Of a stretch of DNA of 64,000 nucleotides, positions 10,029 through 20,882 are shown in pieces. This stretch comes from Rossellomorea vietnamensis (GTDB lineage: Bacteria > Bacillota > Bacilli > Bacillales > Bacillaceae_B). Within the stretch, counting starts at the first letter, position 1; each line of letters opens with the position of its first letter. Both the position numbers and the translations under genes were made by a program. The stretch spans positions 4,226,001-4,290,000 of the forward strand of contig NZ_CP104558.1 in NCBI RefSeq assembly GCF_025398035.1, in the 5' to 3' direction. Under the pieces are notes generated by a model. It saw nothing but the letters and a program-made list of their open reading frames with translations, was not told where the DNA came from and did no database searches.

Positions 10029-10862
10029 ATGTTTGAACAAACGATGACTAGGCTGCACGAACTTATGATTGTTCTGTATGCTATTAGTATTCTCTTTTAT
10101 TTTATAGATTTCTTAAACAAAAACCGGAAGGCGAACTTGTTTGCCTTCTGGTTACTTGCGATTGTTTGGGTCCTTCAAACAATCTTTTTATTTCTATACA
10201 TGATGAATACAGGCAGGTTTCCGGTCCTCACCATCTTTGAGGGGCTTTATTTTTATGCCTGGGTGCTCATCACCCTGTCCCTGATCATCAACCGATTGCT
10301 AAGGGTGGATTTCACTGTTTTCTTTACAAATGTACTCGGTTTCATCATCATGGCGATCCATACATTTGCGCCCGTTCAGGTCGAGTCCCAGGCGATGGCA
10401 GAACAGATGGTATCGGAGTTACTGCTGATTCACATTACGATGGCCATCCTGTCATACGGGGCCTTCAGTCTTTCCTTTGTGTTTTCCCTACTTTATCTCC
10501 TCCAGTTTAAATTATTGAAGGAGAAAAAATGGGGGCAGAGGTTATGGAGGATCAGTGATTTGTCCAAGCTTGAGAAGATATCCTATATCTCGAATTCCAT
10601 CGGGGTAGCGATGCTTCTGTTGAGCCTGATATTGGGACTGCAATGGGCATACATCAAGCTCCCGGAATTTCTATGGTATGATCCCAAGATAGTGGGGTCA
10701 TTCATTCTATTAATTTTATATAGCAGTTATTTATACCTTCGCATTAAAAAGAATGTCTTTGGTAAATCATTAGCATTTCTTAATGTTGCAGCCTTCTTGA
10801 TTATATTAATCAACTTTTTCCTAGCTAGTCGGTTGTCTTCATTTCATTTCTGGTATTCATAA
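10029..10862 (+). CDS. hemX: HemX, membrane protein controlling HemA level
   Basis: HemX is an integral membrane protein of the CcsA/ResC-like superfamily (cytochrome c assembly domain), 277 residues with about eight membrane segments. In B. subtilis it lowers the amount of HemA. The start at 10029 follows GTGAGGT by 9 nt; ATG 10023 and GTG 10014 are nearer to or inside the SD. It lies second in the hem operon, as in B. subtilis. The sequence [17 protein letters not shown] and the block [18 protein letters not shown] are conserved in the family. Confidence 0.93.
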   Translation: MFEQTMTRLHELMIVLYAISILFYFIDFLNKNRKANLFAFWLLAIVWVLQTIFLFLYMMNTGRFPVLTIFEGLYFYAWVLITLSLIINRLLRVDFTVFFTNVLGFIIMAIHTFAPVQVESQAMAEQMVSELLLIHITMAILSYGAFSLSFVFSLLYLLQFKLLKEKKWGQRLWRISDLSKLEKISYISNSIGVAMLLLSLILGLQWAYIKLPEFLWYDPKIVGSFILLILYSSYLYLRIKKNVFGKSLAFLNVAAFLIILINFFLASRLSSFHFWYS

Positions 10863-10879
10863 GTTTTCAGGAGGTCATT

Positions 10880-11812
10880 ATGAGAAAAATCATTGTTGGT
10901 TCAAGACGAAGTAAATTAGCCCTTACCCAAACCAATTGGGTGATCGATCAGTTGAAGGCAATCGACCCTTCTTTCGATTTCGAAGTGAAAGAGATTGTGA
11001 CGAAAGGGGATCAGATCCTGGATGTCACTTTATCCAAAGTGGGCGGTAAAGGTTTATTTGTAAAAGAAATCGAGCAGTCGATGCTGGATAAAGAAATCGA
11101 CATGGCCGTTCACAGTATGAAAGACATGCCGGCTGTGTTGCCAGAAGGACTGACCATCGGAAGCATCCCGGTTCGTGAGGATCACCGTGACGTGTTTATC
11201 AGTAAGAATCATGTTTCCCTCAAAGACCTCCCAGGCGGAGCAATCGTCGGAACGAGCAGTCTCAGGAGAGGGGCTCAGATCCTGTCTGTCAGACCGGATC
11301 TTGAAATCAAGTGGATCCGCGGCAACATCGATACACGCCTTTCCAAACTGCAAAATGAAGATTACGATGCCATCATCCTGGCAGCGGCGGGACTATCGCG
11401 CATGGGATGGACGTCTGATGTCGTAACGGAATTCCTTGATCCTGACCTTTGCTTGCCGGCAGTCGGACAAGGGGCCCTTTCGATCGAGTGCAGAAATGAT
11501 GACGATGAAGTTCTTGAACTGCTGAAGAAGTTCGCGTGCGAAGAGACAACGAGTACCGTGACGGCTGAACGAGCTTTCCTGCATAAAATGGAAGGCGGCT
11601 GTCAGGTGCCGATCGCGGGATTTGCCGAGCTTAAAGACAATGGAGATGTTGCATTGACCGGACTTGTCGCTTCTCCTGACGGACAGACGATCTACAAAGA
11701 ATACATGACGGGTCAGGATCCAAAAGAAGTTGGAGAAAAAGTGGCTGAAAGCTTAACTAAGCAAGGGGCGAAAGCCTTGATTGATCAGGTGAAAGAGGAG
11801 CTGGATCAATAA
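10880..11812 (+). CDS. hemC: Porphobilinogen deaminase (hydroxymethylbilane synthase)
   Basis: HemC condenses four porphobilinogen units to hydroxymethylbilane. It has 310 residues. Cys241 in [13 protein letters not shown] is the attachment point of the dipyrromethane cofactor. [11 protein letters not shown] and IRGNIDTRL are substrate-binding arginine segments, and AVHSMKDMP is the family signature. The ATG follows CAGGAGGTCATT. The stop codon overlaps the hemD start by one base. Confidence 0.97.
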   Translation: MRKIIVGSRRSKLALTQTNWVIDQLKAIDPSFDFEVKEIVTKGDQILDVTLSKVGGKGLFVKEIEQSMLDKEIDMAVHSMKDMPAVLPEGLTIGSIPVREDHRDVFISKNHVSLKDLPGGAIVGTSSLRRGAQILSVRPDLEIKWIRGNIDTRLSKLQNEDYDAIILAAAGLSRMGWTSDVVTEFLDPDLCLPAVGQGALSIECRNDDDEVLELLKKFACEETTSTVTAERAFLHKMEGGCQVPIAGFAELKDNGDVALTGLVASPDGQTIYKEYMTGQDPKEVGEKVAESLTKQGAKALIDQVKEELDQ

Positions 11813-12594
11813 TGAAGGGTAAGAGGCCTTTAGAACAAATAAAGGTTTTGATTACTCGTGGCAGTGAGGGATCCAGTGAAACCGGATCTCTGATTGAAAA
11901 CGAGGGAGGGGTGCCCATCTTGGTACCGCTCCTTCATTTTCACCCCCATCTAGATCCGTTGGAATTATCGCTTCACACCACCTTACATACATACGAATGG
12001 ATCATTTTCACCAGTAAAAATGGGGTGAAGTTCTTCCTGGAAGCATTAGAAAGACGGGGGATCCCTCTATCCTCTTACACGGGAAAATTCGCGGCCGTCG
12101 GGACCAAGACGGAGCAGTACTGTCATAAATACGGAATACCCATTTCATTTGTTCCGGAAAATTTCACAGGCGATGACTTCGCAGAGGAATTCATTTCTAA
12201 AGTGAAGCCTGATGGTCACGTGCTGATTCCAAAAGGGAATCTGGCAAGGAATGTGATTGCAACGGAATTAGCCTTAGCGGGAGTCAGCTGTCAGGAATGG
12301 ATCGTCTATGAAACGGTCCTTCCTGAGAACAGCTTTGTGCAGTTGAAAACGATCATCGAAAAAGAACAAGTGGATATCATTACATTCACGAGTTCATCAA
12401 CGGTCCATCATTTTATGAAGGTCATCCGTCACTATTCCCTTTATGATCACATCAGGGATATTCCCATTGCGTGCATCGGCCCGATCACAAAAAAAACCGC
12501 GGAGCAATACGGATTACATGTAAAAATCTGTCCAAGCGTTTATACTGTAAATGAAATGGTGAAGGAGATGAAAGAGTTCATCTCTGCCTGTTAG
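11812..12594 (+). CDS. hemD: Uroporphyrinogen-III synthase
   Basis: HemD closes hydroxymethylbilane with inversion of ring D to uroporphyrinogen III. The 260-residue protein shows the weakly conserved two-lobe HemD fold: IFTSKNGVKFFLEAL in the first half, and ITFTSSSTVHHFM with IACIGPITKKTAEQYGL in the second. It starts at 11812 in the TAATG overlap with hemC, so translation is probably coupled. Divergence is normal for this enzyme. Confidence 0.94.
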   Translation: MKGKRPLEQIKVLITRGSEGSSETGSLIENEGGVPILVPLLHFHPHLDPLELSLHTTLHTYEWIIFTSKNGVKFFLEALERRGIPLSSYTGKFAAVGTKTEQYCHKYGIPISFVPENFTGDDFAEEFISKVKPDGHVLIPKGNLARNVIATELALAGVSCQEWIVYETVLPENSFVQLKTIIEKEQVDIITFTSSSTVHHFMKVIRHYSLYDHIRDIPIACIGPITKKTAEQYGLHVKICPSVYTVNEMVKEMKEFISAC

Positions 12595-12620
12595 CTATCA
12601 AACAATAGGAGGCTTTTACT

Positions 12621-13595
12621 ATGAAAGACCTGCAATTCAATCGACACCGCCGCTTACGTCAATCGGAAACGATGCGTGCGCTTGTGCGTGAAACACATCT
12701 AAGAAAAGAAGATTTAATTTACCCGTTGTTTGTCGTGGAAGGGGAAAACATCAAGAATGTCGTTCCATCCATGCCGGGTGTTTATCATATTTCACTCGAT
12801 AATTTACAAGCTGAAATGGATGAAGTGGTTTCACTCGGGATCAAGTCTATCATTCTTTTCGGAGTTCCGGCTGAAAAAGACGAGCTGGGGAAACAGGCGT
12901 ATCATGATCATGGAATCGTCCAGGAGGCAACGCGTTTTGTGAAAGAACGTTACCCGGATCTTGTTATCATAGCCGATACGTGCCTCTGTCAATATACCAG
13001 TCACGGTCACTGTGGGATCGTCAAAGACGGAAAAGTCCTGAATGATGAAACTCTTGATTTGTTGGCTAAAACAGCGGTCAGCCAGGCTGAAGCCGGTGCA
13101 GACATCATCGCTCCGTCCAATATGATGGATGGATTCGTCGCAGCAATTCGTCATGGTCTCGACGAAGCAGGCTATCATGATGTGCCGATCATGTCATACG
13201 CTGTGAAATATTCATCAAGCTTCTATGGTCCTTTCCGTGACGCGGCTCACTCGACACCTCAATTCGGAGATCGCAGAACGTATCAAATGGACCCGGCGAA
13301 CCGCATGGAAGCCCTGAGAGAAGCGCAGTCTGATATGGAAGAGGGTGCCGACTTCCTTATCGTGAAACCGGCCCTTTCGTATCTTGATATCATGCGTGAA
13401 GTGAAAGACCGTTTCAATGCACCGGTTGTCGCCTATAACGTAAGTGGGGAATACAGCATGGTGAAGGCAGCGGCGCAGAACGGCTGGGTAAACGAACAGG
13501 AAATCGTCATGGAGAAACTGACCAGCATGAAACGTGCAGGGGCAGACCTCATCATTACGTATTTTGCAAAAGACGTAGCGAACTGGTTATCCTAA
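12621..13595 (+). CDS. hemB: Delta-aminolevulinic acid dehydratase (porphobilinogen synthase)
   Basis: HemB joins two 5-aminolevulinate molecules to porphobilinogen. It has 324 residues. The catalytic zinc ligands Cys121, Cys123 and Cys131 are in [14 protein letters not shown], so this is a zinc-dependent type. The Schiff-base lysines lie in [14 protein letters not shown] and [11 protein letters not shown]. The ATG follows TAGGAGGCTTTTACT. It lies 26 bp after hemD in the operon. Confidence 0.97.
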   Translation: MKDLQFNRHRRLRQSETMRALVRETHLRKEDLIYPLFVVEGENIKNVVPSMPGVYHISLDNLQAEMDEVVSLGIKSIILFGVPAEKDELGKQAYHDHGIVQEATRFVKERYPDLVIIADTCLCQYTSHGHCGIVKDGKVLNDETLDLLAKTAVSQAEAGADIIAPSNMMDGFVAAIRHGLDEAGYHDVPIMSYAVKYSSSFYGPFRDAAHSTPQFGDRRTYQMDPANRMEALREAQSDMEEGADFLIVKPALSYLDIMREVKDRFNAPVVAYNVSGEYSMVKAAAQNGWVNEQEIVMEKLTSMKRAGADLIITYFAKDVANWLS

Positions 13596-13650
13596 TCCGT
13601 AGAGAATTCCTGTCAGGATGACTGAACGATCACTAAAGGAGGAACCGATA

Positions 13651-14943
13651 TTGCGTTCATATGAGAAATCGAAACAAGCATTCAAGGAAGCTGTAAACCT
13701 CATGCCCGGCGGAGTGAACAGTCCCGTCCGTGCATTCAAGTCCGTCAAAATGGATCCGATTTTCATGGAAAGGGGAAAAGGATCGAAAATCTATGATATC
13801 GATGGGAATGAGTACATCGACTATGTCCTTTCCTGGGGTCCTCTCATCCTTGGTCACAGCAATGACCGGGTTGTGGAATCCATTAAAAAAGTGGCCGAAA
13901 ACGGAACGAGCTTCGGTGCTCCCACAGAAATTGAAAATAAACTGGCTCAACTGGTGATCGACCGGGTGCCAAGTATCGAGATCGTCCGCATGGTGTCTTC
14001 AGGTACGGAAGCGACGATGAGTGCCCTGCGGTTGGCCCGCGGATACACCGGCCGCAACAAGATCATCAAGTTTGAAGGCTGTTACCACGGACATGGGGAC
14101 TCTTTATTAATTAAAGCGGGCTCCGGTGTCGCTACCCTCGGTTTACCGGACAGTCCCGGTGTTCCTGAAGGGGTTGCAAAGAATACGATCACGGTGCCTT
14201 ACAATGATCTGGAAAGCATACGTTATGCCTTCGAACAATACGGTGATGACATTGCCGGTGTGATCGTCGAGCCTGTTGCCGGAAACATGGGTGTCGTCCC
14301 TCCACAACCGGGCTTCCTGGAAGGCCTGCGTGAGGTAACGGAAAATCATGGCGCACTATTGATCTTTGATGAAGTCATGACGGGCTTCCGTGTCGGCTAT
14401 GGCTGTGCACAAGGCTTTTACAATGTGACGCCTGACTTAACCTGCCTGGGAAAAGTCATCGGCGGGGGACTTCCTGTCGGGGCATATGGCGGAAAAGCGG
14501 AAATCATGGAAAGGATCGCGCCGAGCGGACCGATCTATCAAGCCGGAACCCTTTCAGGGAATCCGTTAGCCATGACCGCTGGATACGAAACGCTGAGCCA
14601 GCTCACCCCGGAAACGTATACCGAGTTTGCGCGCAAAGCAGATCTACTGGAAGAAGGCTTGAAGAAAGCGGCGGAAAAATACAATATTCCTCACAGAATC
14701 AACCGCGCAGGCTCCATGATCGGGATCTTCTTTACAAATGAAGAAGTTTCGAACTACGAAGGTGCCAAGTCATCCGATCTTGAGATGTTTGCCGACTACT
14801 ACCGTGAAATGGCCCATGAAGGGGTATTCCTGCCACCTTCTCAGTTTGAAGGACTTTTCTTATCGACAGCCCACAGTGATGACGATATCGAGAAGACGCT
14901 GCAGGCAGCGGAAAGAGCATTTGAAAAAATCAGTAAGAAATAA
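13651..14943 (+). CDS. hemL: Glutamate-1-semialdehyde 2,1-aminomutase
   Basis: HemL is a PLP enzyme that converts glutamate-1-semialdehyde to 5-aminolevulinate. The start is TTG at 13651, 8 nt after AAAGGAGG, giving 430 residues ([11 protein letters not shown]), the length of the B. subtilis protein; the ATG at 13618 has no SD. The PLP lysine is Lys268 in [16 protein letters not shown], and [10 protein letters not shown] and [13 protein letters not shown] are family blocks. It is the last gene of the hem operon, with a terminator right after it. Confidence 0.97.
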   Translation: MRSYEKSKQAFKEAVNLMPGGVNSPVRAFKSVKMDPIFMERGKGSKIYDIDGNEYIDYVLSWGPLILGHSNDRVVESIKKVAENGTSFGAPTEIENKLAQLVIDRVPSIEIVRMVSSGTEATMSALRLARGYTGRNKIIKFEGCYHGHGDSLLIKAGSGVATLGLPDSPGVPEGVAKNTITVPYNDLESIRYAFEQYGDDIAGVIVEPVAGNMGVVPPQPGFLEGLREVTENHGALLIFDEVMTGFRVGYGCAQGFYNVTPDLTCLGKVIGGGLPVGAYGGKAEIMERIAPSGPIYQAGTLSGNPLAMTAGYETLSQLTPETYTEFARKADLLEEGLKKAAEKYNIPHRINRAGSMIGIFFTNEEVSNYEGAKSSDLEMFADYYREMAHEGVFLPPSQFEGLFLSTAHSDDDIEKTLQAAERAFEKISKK

Positions 14944-14948
14944 TGGGA

Positions 14949-14978
14949 AGCCGATCCTTTTGGGGTCGGCTCTTTTTT
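14949..14978 (+). terminator. Terminator of the hem operon
   Basis: Nine-pair stem AGCCGATCC / GGGTCGGCT with one G-T pair, then CTTTTTT. Confidence 0.88.
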
Positions 14979-14997
14979 ATGGATTTTTGTTTTCCTA

Positions 14998-15026
14998 TCA
15001 TATTCCTCCTTTCCGTTTCATAAAGT
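14998..15026 (+). promoter_or_regulatory. Sigma-E-type promoter of spoVID
   Basis: TCATATT at 14998-15004 is a full match to the sigma-E -35 (KMATATT). After 14 bp, CATAAAGT matches the -10 CATACAMT at six of eight positions. spoVID is a sigma-E gene in B. subtilis. Confidence 0.72.
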
Positions 15027-15081
15027 GATAATGGCATTGTTTACTATTTCTTTGTTTGGAACCTGAAAGGAGGAATTTTCT

Positions 15082-16296
15082 TTGTCACAAGAACAACAAT
15101 CGTGCTTACGATTTTCTTTGGAAGAATCAATTTGGTTCAAAAAAGGACAGGAAGTTGAAGAATTGCTATCTATCTCCTTAGATCCTCATATAACGATACA
15201 AGAACAAGAGCAGTACGTACTTATCAGGGGAAGCCTTGATTTGACAGGTGAGTATTTACCGACATCATTTAGGGAAGAAGAGGAAGATGAGTTCGAAGCA
15301 GGCGGAAAGTTCGTGCAGACCGTGGAAAAGAGGGAGAAGGGTGAATATGAATTTGTCCACAGGTTCCCGGTGGATGTCACAATCCCGAAAAATCGGATCG
15401 CGAACCTGGGGGATATTGATGTATATGTTGAGTCATTTGACTACATCGTCCCTGAAAATGCCTGTCTAAAGCTGAACGCAGACTTGACCATCACCGGCAT
15501 CTACGGTGAACAGCAGGCTCACACTCCTCTTGAAGCAGAGTATGAAAGAGAAGAAGAATTCGAGCCCCTTTACCGCTCAAGTGCCGTAGTCCAGGCAGAA
15601 GACGTTGAAGAGGCGGAAGAAGAAGTCGAAACCGAAGAAGAAGAAAGAGAAGAAGTGTACGAATATGAGAACTATGATGAAGATGAAATCACGGGTTATG
15701 CTGAAGAAGATGTGGAAGAAGAGGACCAGGATGACGAGTATCAGCCGTTTAATCTGGAGGGAAGGACTCCACCGGCTGAGCAGGAAGATGAAATTCCCGT
15801 CCAGATTCAATACGATACACAGCCGGTTCCTTCCTATGAGGAAGTTGACTACCGGAAAGAGAATGTTTTCGAGCTTCCCCAGCATGAGCTGAGTGAGTCG
15901 TCTGAGGAGCAGCATGCAGAACCGAAGGCCGCATATACTCCTCCTCCGGCACCTAAGTACAAGGAGCAGGAGATGGAAGAAGAAGAGTCATCATCCTCAT
16001 CAGCCCTAGAAGCAGAGATGGAAGAGGAAGAAAAGGAAGAAAAGAAAAAGACGAAGGGCAAAAAGAAGTATGAATCCATTTCATTGACTGATTTCTTTGC
16101 CCGGAAAGAAGAAGAACGGGGAGCGACTCTTCGTGTATGCATCGTCCAGGAGGGAGAAAACCTGGATTATATAGCGGAAAAATATGATTTGACCATTCCC
16201 CAGCTATTAAGGGTGAACCAACTCGAAGCGAATCAGGACGTATATGCCGGTCAGGTTCTATATATCCCGAACAGCGAATTCGTTTTCAAGGGATAA
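15082..16296 (+). CDS. spoVID: Spore coat morphogenetic protein SpoVID
   Basis: SpoVID drives encasement of the forespore by coat proteins. The start is TTG at 15082, after AAAGGAGGAATTTTC, giving 404 residues; B. subtilis SpoVID is longer (about 575). The N-terminal domain (LRFSLEESIWFKKGQEVEELLSISLDP region) is the conserved part. Residues about 160-325 are a very acidic, low-complexity linker. A LysM domain closes the protein (VQEGENLDYIAEKYDLTIPQLLRVN, then VYAGQVLYIP). It follows hemL and precedes ysxE as in B. subtilis. The difference in length is in the linker. Confidence 0.93.
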   Translation: MSQEQQSCLRFSLEESIWFKKGQEVEELLSISLDPHITIQEQEQYVLIRGSLDLTGEYLPTSFREEEEDEFEAGGKFVQTVEKREKGEYEFVHRFPVDVTIPKNRIANLGDIDVYVESFDYIVPENACLKLNADLTITGIYGEQQAHTPLEAEYEREEEFEPLYRSSAVVQAEDVEEAEEEVETEEEEREEVYEYENYDEDEITGYAEEDVEEEDQDDEYQPFNLEGRTPPAEQEDEIPVQIQYDTQPVPSYEEVDYRKENVFELPQHELSESSEEQHAEPKAAYTPPPAPKYKEQEMEEEESSSSSALEAEMEEEEKEEKKKTKGKKKYESISLTDFFARKEEERGATLRVCIVQEGENLDYIAEKYDLTIPQLLRVNQLEANQDVYAGQVLYIPNSEFVFKG

Positions 16297-16362
16297 AGGA
16301 AAATAGCAAGGTCACTCCCATCAGAGGACCATAGAAGCGAATCAAAGTATCATAGTGGAAAT

Positions 16363-16406
16363 GACGGGGCTGACACCAAATTCATTGGGGTTGGTCCGTT
16401 TTTTTT
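16363..16406 (+). terminator. Possible weak terminator or attenuator between spoVID and ysxE
   Basis: An imperfect hairpin (GGCTGAC..CC against GGGGTTGGTCC) is followed by CGTTTTTTTT. The pairing has a bulge and a mismatch, so the call rests mostly on the T8 tract. Confidence 0.4.
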
Positions 16407-16434
16407 AGAAAAGTAATCGTAGAAGGTGAGAGAA

Positions 16435-17463
16435 ATGGCGCAAACGCTGGAGGGATTGAAGCCTGTCTTGCAACCTTATGGGGTCGAACCTCATTTTGTT
16501 GAAAGTTACGGAAAGATTTCTAAGGTATTTTCAAATAAAGGCACTCTGGCCGTCAAACAGCTTCCAGCCCAAAATGGCGTGGACTTTGTCAGGAATGTAC
16601 AATTGCTGTTTCAGCGGGGCTATAATCGGATCGTCCCGATTTATCCCACCATGGATGGCCGCTATGCTGTGTGGAATCAGGGGGATTTATACTACGTCAT
16701 GCCGTGGATGATGAACCAGGAAAGAGAAGATCAGTTTGAAAAGCATCAGAAGATGTTCAGGGAATTGGCGAGGCTCCATACTCTTTCCTCCCACGAAGTG
16801 AAAATCGATAAGGAAGAGAGAGAGTCCCATTATGAGCAGCTCACGTCAAGATGGGATAAAGAGCAGGCGTTCTTGGATGAATATGTGGAAGCTTGTGAAA
16901 AGACCACCTACATGTCCCCTTTTCAATTTCATTATTGCATGTATTACAAAGATGCTTCACAAGCGTTGAAGTTTTCACGAAAAATGCTGGATGAATGGTA
17001 CGAGGAAACAAAGGAGCTTGAAAAGGTAAGGACCGTAATCACTCATGGAAAGGTTTCGACGGAGCATTTTTTATTCGATGAAAGGGGCTTGGGGTATTTT
17101 CATAACTTTGAGAACTCCAAGATGGCGTCGCCGTTTCATGATCTGCTTCCGTTTTTGTCGAGAACCTTGAAGACCTATCCAAAATATTATGAGGAATGCA
17201 TTGAATGGCTCACCACCTACTTTCAGCATTTTACCGTCCGGAATGAAGAGCGGCTCCTGTTCATGAGCTACCTCGCCTATCCGAGCTCTGTCATTGCCGT
17301 TGTGGAAAAATACTTCCATACCCCGAAGGATAAGAGAAATGAACGGAAGTCTTTGAAGAAACTGCAACGTCACTACTGGCTCTTAAAGAATACTGAATAT
17401 GTGGTCATGCGTCTGGATGAGATGGAAAAGCAGAAGAAAGAGCAGGCCGAGCAGGCTGAATAA
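16435..17463 (+). CDS. ysxE: Spore coat protein YsxE (CotS-like)
   Basis: This 342-residue protein belongs to the CotS/YsxE group of spore coat proteins with a kinase-like (aminoglycoside phosphotransferase) fold. The segment VRTVITHGKVSTEHFLFDERGLGYFHNFENSK occupies the place of the kinase catalytic and metal loops, but the usual HGD and DW residues are changed (HGK, NF), so it is probably not a classical kinase. The start at 16435 follows AGAAGGTGAGAGAA. It lies in the sporulation unit with spoVID. The C-terminal tail is basic and glutamate-rich. Confidence 0.9.
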   Translation: MAQTLEGLKPVLQPYGVEPHFVESYGKISKVFSNKGTLAVKQLPAQNGVDFVRNVQLLFQRGYNRIVPIYPTMDGRYAVWNQGDLYYVMPWMMNQEREDQFEKHQKMFRELARLHTLSSHEVKIDKEERESHYEQLTSRWDKEQAFLDEYVEACEKTTYMSPFQFHYCMYYKDASQALKFSRKMLDEWYEETKELEKVRTVITHGKVSTEHFLFDERGLGYFHNFENSKMASPFHDLLPFLSRTLKTYPKYYEECIEWLTTYFQHFTVRNEERLLFMSYLAYPSSVIAVVEKYFHTPKDKRNERKSLKKLQRHYWLLKNTEYVVMRLDEMEKQKKEQAEQAE

Positions 17464-17500
17464 AAAAAGGACTGACGAATCCACTTTTCGTCAGTTCCTT
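17462..17500 (-). terminator. Minus-strand terminator of the small membrane gene
   Basis: On the minus strand AAGGAACTGACGAA pairs with TTCGTCAGTCCTT and is followed by T7. On the plus strand there is no T-tract, so it serves the small minus-strand gene. Confidence 0.8.
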
Positions 17501-17693
17501 AAATCCAATCAAAGTATATGGCGAGGCCGATACCGATAAACAGGGTTAACAGAAGGACGTCAAACGTGGTCGGGAGCAGAATCGTGCGGATGCCTTGAAA
17601 GATGGTAAAGGGTATGATGAATTGCTTACATATTAATCGGGCGTTCCCCATCCATTTCTGTAACGTGTACTGGTTGATTTTTTTCATCATCAT
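17499..17693 (-). CDS. Small membrane protein of unknown function
   Basis: A 64-residue protein with a basic N-terminus (MMMKKINQYTLQKW) and two hydrophobic stretches, about residues 23-40 and 44-62. Three ATGs in a row open the frame; upstream is only a moderate SD (AGGAAAGTGAGTGG). Support for a real gene comes from a clean minus-strand terminator directly at its stop. No family was recognised. It lies between ysxE and the valS leader, opposite to both. It may be a small sporulation or envelope protein, but nothing in the sequence proves that. Confidence 0.65.
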   Translation of the reverse strand: MMMKKINQYTLQKWMGNARLICKQFIIPFTIFQGIRTILLPTTFDVLLLTLFIGIGLAIYFDWI

Positions 17694-17801
17694 CCACTCA
17701 CTTTCCTGGGTGTATTCACTACTTTATCTTATGAAACCGGGATGGAATGGTGCCTATGTATGGGCAAAATGAATATTTTTCAATGAAAATGCCAATAATG
17801 A

Positions 17802-17834
17802 TTGACGAAAGTTTATCTTATCCTATACTATAAT
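17802..17834 (+). promoter_or_regulatory. Promoter of the valS T-box transcript
   Basis: TTGACG at 17802-17807 with TATACT 16 bp downstream; a TATAAT follows at 17829 but with a 21-bp spacer. Confidence 0.65.
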
Positions 17835-18098
17835 GAGTAAATAAATAATCATGAAAAGCAATGAACAGGAAGAGTACATTGATCCTTACGTTCAGAGAGG
17901 AAAATCGTTTGCTGAGAGATTTTCTACGATAAGACAATGGAAGGTCGCCTGAAGAGCTGTTTCTATGAAATGAGAGTAGTAGAAGCCGGTTAAAAGCCGT
18001 TATGATCGTCGAGAGTTCAGGAGTCTTCTTTCTCCTGAGAAAAAAGGTGGTACCGCGAATGGAATCCTTCGTCCTTTTCACAGGACGGGGGATTTTTT
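17835..18098 (+). promoter_or_regulatory. Valine-specific T-box leader of valS
   Basis: The conserved T-box AAGGTGGTACCGCG is at 18044-18057. It is followed by a terminator (AATCC..CGTCC / GGACG..GGATT, then a long T-run) at 18063-18098, which can pair alternatively with the T-box side as antiterminator. The probable specifier codon is GTC at 17944-17946, in GGAAGGTCGCC, after the long stem I. Uncharged tRNA-Val would stabilise the antiterminator and switch on valS. Confidence 0.93.
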
Positions 18099-18131
18099 TA
18101 TTTTTTTTAGAACGATATAGGAGGAAATCAC

Positions 18132-20783
18132 ATGGAAACTCAAGATCAACAATTATCAATGCCGACTAAATATGATCCGAATGCCATTGAACAGGGCCGG
18201 TACAAATGGTGGCTTGAAGGGAAGTTCTTTGAAGCGACAAACGATAAGGAGAAGGAACCGTACACCATTGTTATCCCGCCGCCAAACGTAACGGGGAAAC
18301 TACATCTTGGTCATGCCTGGGATACAGCATTACAGGACATCATGACAAGAATGAAACGTATGCAGGGGTACGACGTACTATGGCTGCCGGGTATGGACCA
18401 TGCCGGGATTGCCACACAGGCAAAAGTGGATGAAAAACTCCGCAGCCAGGGGATTTCACGCTATGACCTCGGTCGTGAGAAATTCGTGGAAGAAACGTGG
18501 AAATGGAAAGAGGAATATGCCGAGCACATCCGCCAGCAGTGGGCGAAAGTCGGGCTCGGACTCGACTACAGCCGTGAACGCTTCACACTGGACGAAGGTC
18601 TGTCCGATGCCGTTCAAAAAGTATTCATTGATCTTTACAATAAAGGCTTGATCTACCGCGGGGAATATATCATCAACTGGGATCCTGCGACAAAGACGGC
18701 ACTTTCCGATATCGAGGTTATCCATAAAGATGTCCAGGGTGCATTCTACCATATGAGGTATCCTTTGGCAGACGGAAGCGGCCACATTGAAATCGCCACA
18801 ACCCGTCCTGAAACGATGCTTGGGGACACGGCGGTTGCCGTACACCCAGAGGATGACCGTTACAGGCACCTGATCGGGAAGAAGGTCATCCTTCCGATCG
18901 TTGGACGTGAAATCCCGATCGTCGGTGACGATTATGTGGATATGGAATTCGGTTCCGGAGCGGTGAAAATCACACCTGCCCATGACCCTAATGACTTTGA
19001 AATCGGGAACCGTCATAATCTGGAACGCATCCTTGTGATGAATGAAGATGGGACGATGAACGAGAAAGCTGATAAATATAACGGCATGGACCGTTTTGAC
19101 TGCCGTAAGCAAATCGTGAAGGACCTTCAGGACTCCGGAGTGTTGTTCAAGATTGAAGAGCATATGCATTCGGTGGGGCATTCGGAGCGAAGCGGGGCAG
19201 TGGTTGAACCTTACCTTTCTACTCAGTGGTTCGTTAAGATGGATACATTGGCAGAAGAAGCGGTGAAACTGCAAAAAGGTGAAAACAAAATTAACTTTGT
19301 TCCTGATCGTTTCGAAACGTCTTACCTTCGCTGGATGGAAAACACACGTGATTGGTGTATTTCCCGTCAACTATGGTGGGGTCACAGAATCCCGGCTTGG
19401 TACCACAACGAAACGGGTGAAATGTATGTAGGGAAAGAAGCGCCAGAAGACAGTGAAAACTGGACGCAAGAAGAAGACGTGTTGGACACTTGGTTTAGTT
19501 CAGCGCTGTGGCCGTTCTCAACAATGGGCTGGCCGGACTTGAATGCAGAAGACTTTAAGCGCTACTATCCAACCAATACACTTGTAACAGGATATGATAT
19601 TATCGGATTCTGGGTATCCCGTATGATTTTCCAAGGGTTAGAGTTTACTGGAGAAAGACCATTTAAAGATGTTCTAATTCATGGTTTGGTCCGCGATGCA
19701 GATGGACGGAAGATGAGTAAATCCTTAGGAAACGGTGTAGACCCGATGGACGTCATCGAAAAATACGGTTCCGACTCTCTTCGTTACTTCCTGACAACCG
19801 GAAGCTCACCAGGACAGGATCTGCGGTTCTCATTTGAAAAAGTGGAGTCTGTTTGGAACTTTGCGAATAAGATCTGGAACGCATCCCGATTTGCCCTGAT
19901 GAACATGGATGGCATGACATACGACGAAATCGATCTATCAGGTGAGAAGTCTGTTGCGGATAAATGGATCCTCACCCGATTAAATGAAACGATTGAAACA
20001 GTGACGCGCCTGGCAGATCGTTATGAATTCGGTGAAGTAGGACGCTTACTATACAACTTCATCTGGGATGATTTCTGTGACTGGTACATTGAAATGGCGA
20101 AGCTGCCTCTATATGGCGAAGACGAAGCGGCGAAAAAGACGACCCGTTCGATCCTGGCTTACGTTCTCGACAACACCATGAGACTGCTGCACCCATTCAT
20201 GCCGTTTATTACCGAGGAAATATGGCAGAACTTGCCGCATCAAGGCGAATCCATCACGGTAGCGGCCTGGCCGACGGTTGATGATAAGCTGACTGATAAA
20301 GGGGCGGCAGAAGAGATGAAGCTTCTGGTTGATATCATCCGTGCCGTACGGAATGTTCGTGCCGAGGTGAACACGCCGATGAGTAAACAGATCAACCTGA
20401 TGCTGAAAGCCAAGGATGCACATACCCTGACGATCATCGAAAAGAATCAATCGTATATCGAGAAATTCTGTAATCCGGAAAAGCTTGAAATGGGAACGGA
20501 TGTAGAAGCACCGGAAAAGGCGATGACGGCAGTCGTGACAGGCGTCGATCTGTACCTTCCACTAGAAGGACTGATCAATATCGAAGAAGAAATCGCACGC
20601 CTTCAAAAAGAACTGGATAAATGGACGAAGGAAGTATCCCGCGTCCAAGGCAAGCTTAACAATGAAAAGTTTGTAAGCAAAGCGCCTCAGAAAGTAGTCG
20701 ACGAGGAAAAAGAGAAAGAAAAAGATTATTTAGAGAAACAAGCGACGGTAAAAGCGAGAATCGAAGAGCTTAAATCGCTTTAA
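18132..20783 (+). CDS. valS: Valyl-tRNA synthetase
   Basis: ValS charges tRNA-Val; it is a class Ia synthetase of 883 residues. The ATG follows TAGGAGGAAATCAC. The HIGH motif appears as HLGH in [15 protein letters not shown] and the KMSKS motif in [17 protein letters not shown]1 editing domain carries [17 protein letters not shown]. The anticodon-binding helices and the C-terminal tRNA-binding coiled coil (last ~65 residues) complete the protein. Expression is set by the T-box leader just upstream. Confidence 0.98.
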   Translation: METQDQQLSMPTKYDPNAIEQGRYKWWLEGKFFEATNDKEKEPYTIVIPPPNVTGKLHLGHAWDTALQDIMTRMKRMQGYDVLWLPGMDHAGIATQAKVDEKLRSQGISRYDLGREKFVEETWKWKEEYAEHIRQQWAKVGLGLDYSRERFTLDEGLSDAVQKVFIDLYNKGLIYRGEYIINWDPATKTALSDIEVIHKDVQGAFYHMRYPLADGSGHIEIATTRPETMLGDTAVAVHPEDDRYRHLIGKKVILPIVGREIPIVGDDYVDMEFGSGAVKITPAHDPNDFEIGNRHNLERILVMNEDGTMNEKADKYNGMDRFDCRKQIVKDLQDSGVLFKIEEHMHSVGHSERSGAVVEPYLSTQWFVKMDTLAEEAVKLQKGENKINFVPDRFETSYLRWMENTRDWCISRQLWWGHRIPAWYHNETGEMYVGKEAPEDSENWTQEEDVLDTWFSSALWPFSTMGWPDLNAEDFKRYYPTNTLVTGYDIIGFWVSRMIFQGLEFTGERPFKDVLIHGLVRDADGRKMSKSLGNGVDPMDVIEKYGSDSLRYFLTTGSSPGQDLRFSFEKVESVWNFANKIWNASRFALMNMDGMTYDEIDLSGEKSVADKWILTRLNETIETVTRLADRYEFGEVGRLLYNFIWDDFCDWYIEMAKLPLYGEDEAAKKTTRSILAYVLDNTMRLLHPFMPFITEEIWQNLPHQGESITVAAWPTVDDKLTDKGAAEEMKLLVDIIRAVRNVRAEVNTPMSKQINLMLKAKDAHTLTIIEKNQSYIEKFCNPEKLEMGTDVEAPEKAMTAVVTGVDLYLPLEGLINIEEEIARLQKELDKWTKEVSRVQGKLNNEKFVSKAPQKVVDEEKEKEKDYLEKQATVKARIEELKSL

Positions 20784-20807
20784 TATGACTGAATAATAAA
20801 AGGTAAG

Positions 20808-20882
20808 GAAGAGGGCTTTAAAATCGGGTCTGATTGACAGGGGGAACCCCTCCTCAATCTGGCCTGATTGGGGCCCTTTTTC
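20808..20882 (+). terminator. Terminator-like structured region between valS and folC
   Basis: One hairpin (GGTCTGATTGACAGGGG against CCCCTCCTCAATCTGGCC, with small bulges) spans 20827-20864. A second, shorter stem (GGCC / GGCC) ends at 20875 and is followed by CTTTTT. GAAGAGGGC at 20808-20816 can also pair with GCCCTTTTTC. Several exclusive folds are possible, so it could be a plain terminator of valS or an attenuator before folC. Confidence 0.55.

Noticed and set aside
15605..16060. Extra reading frames within the acidic part of spoVID
   Set aside because: They result from the repetitive GAA/GAG codons of the linker and have no starts with SD.
17818..18159. A 113-codon minus-strand open frame across the valS leader
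   Set aside because: It covers a well-defined T-box RNA on the other strand and has no SD or family.
18456..19370. A 304-codon minus-strand open frame inside valS
   Set aside because: It lies wholly within a clearly coding valS frame, has no SD and encodes no recognisable protein; it is a shadow of codon use.
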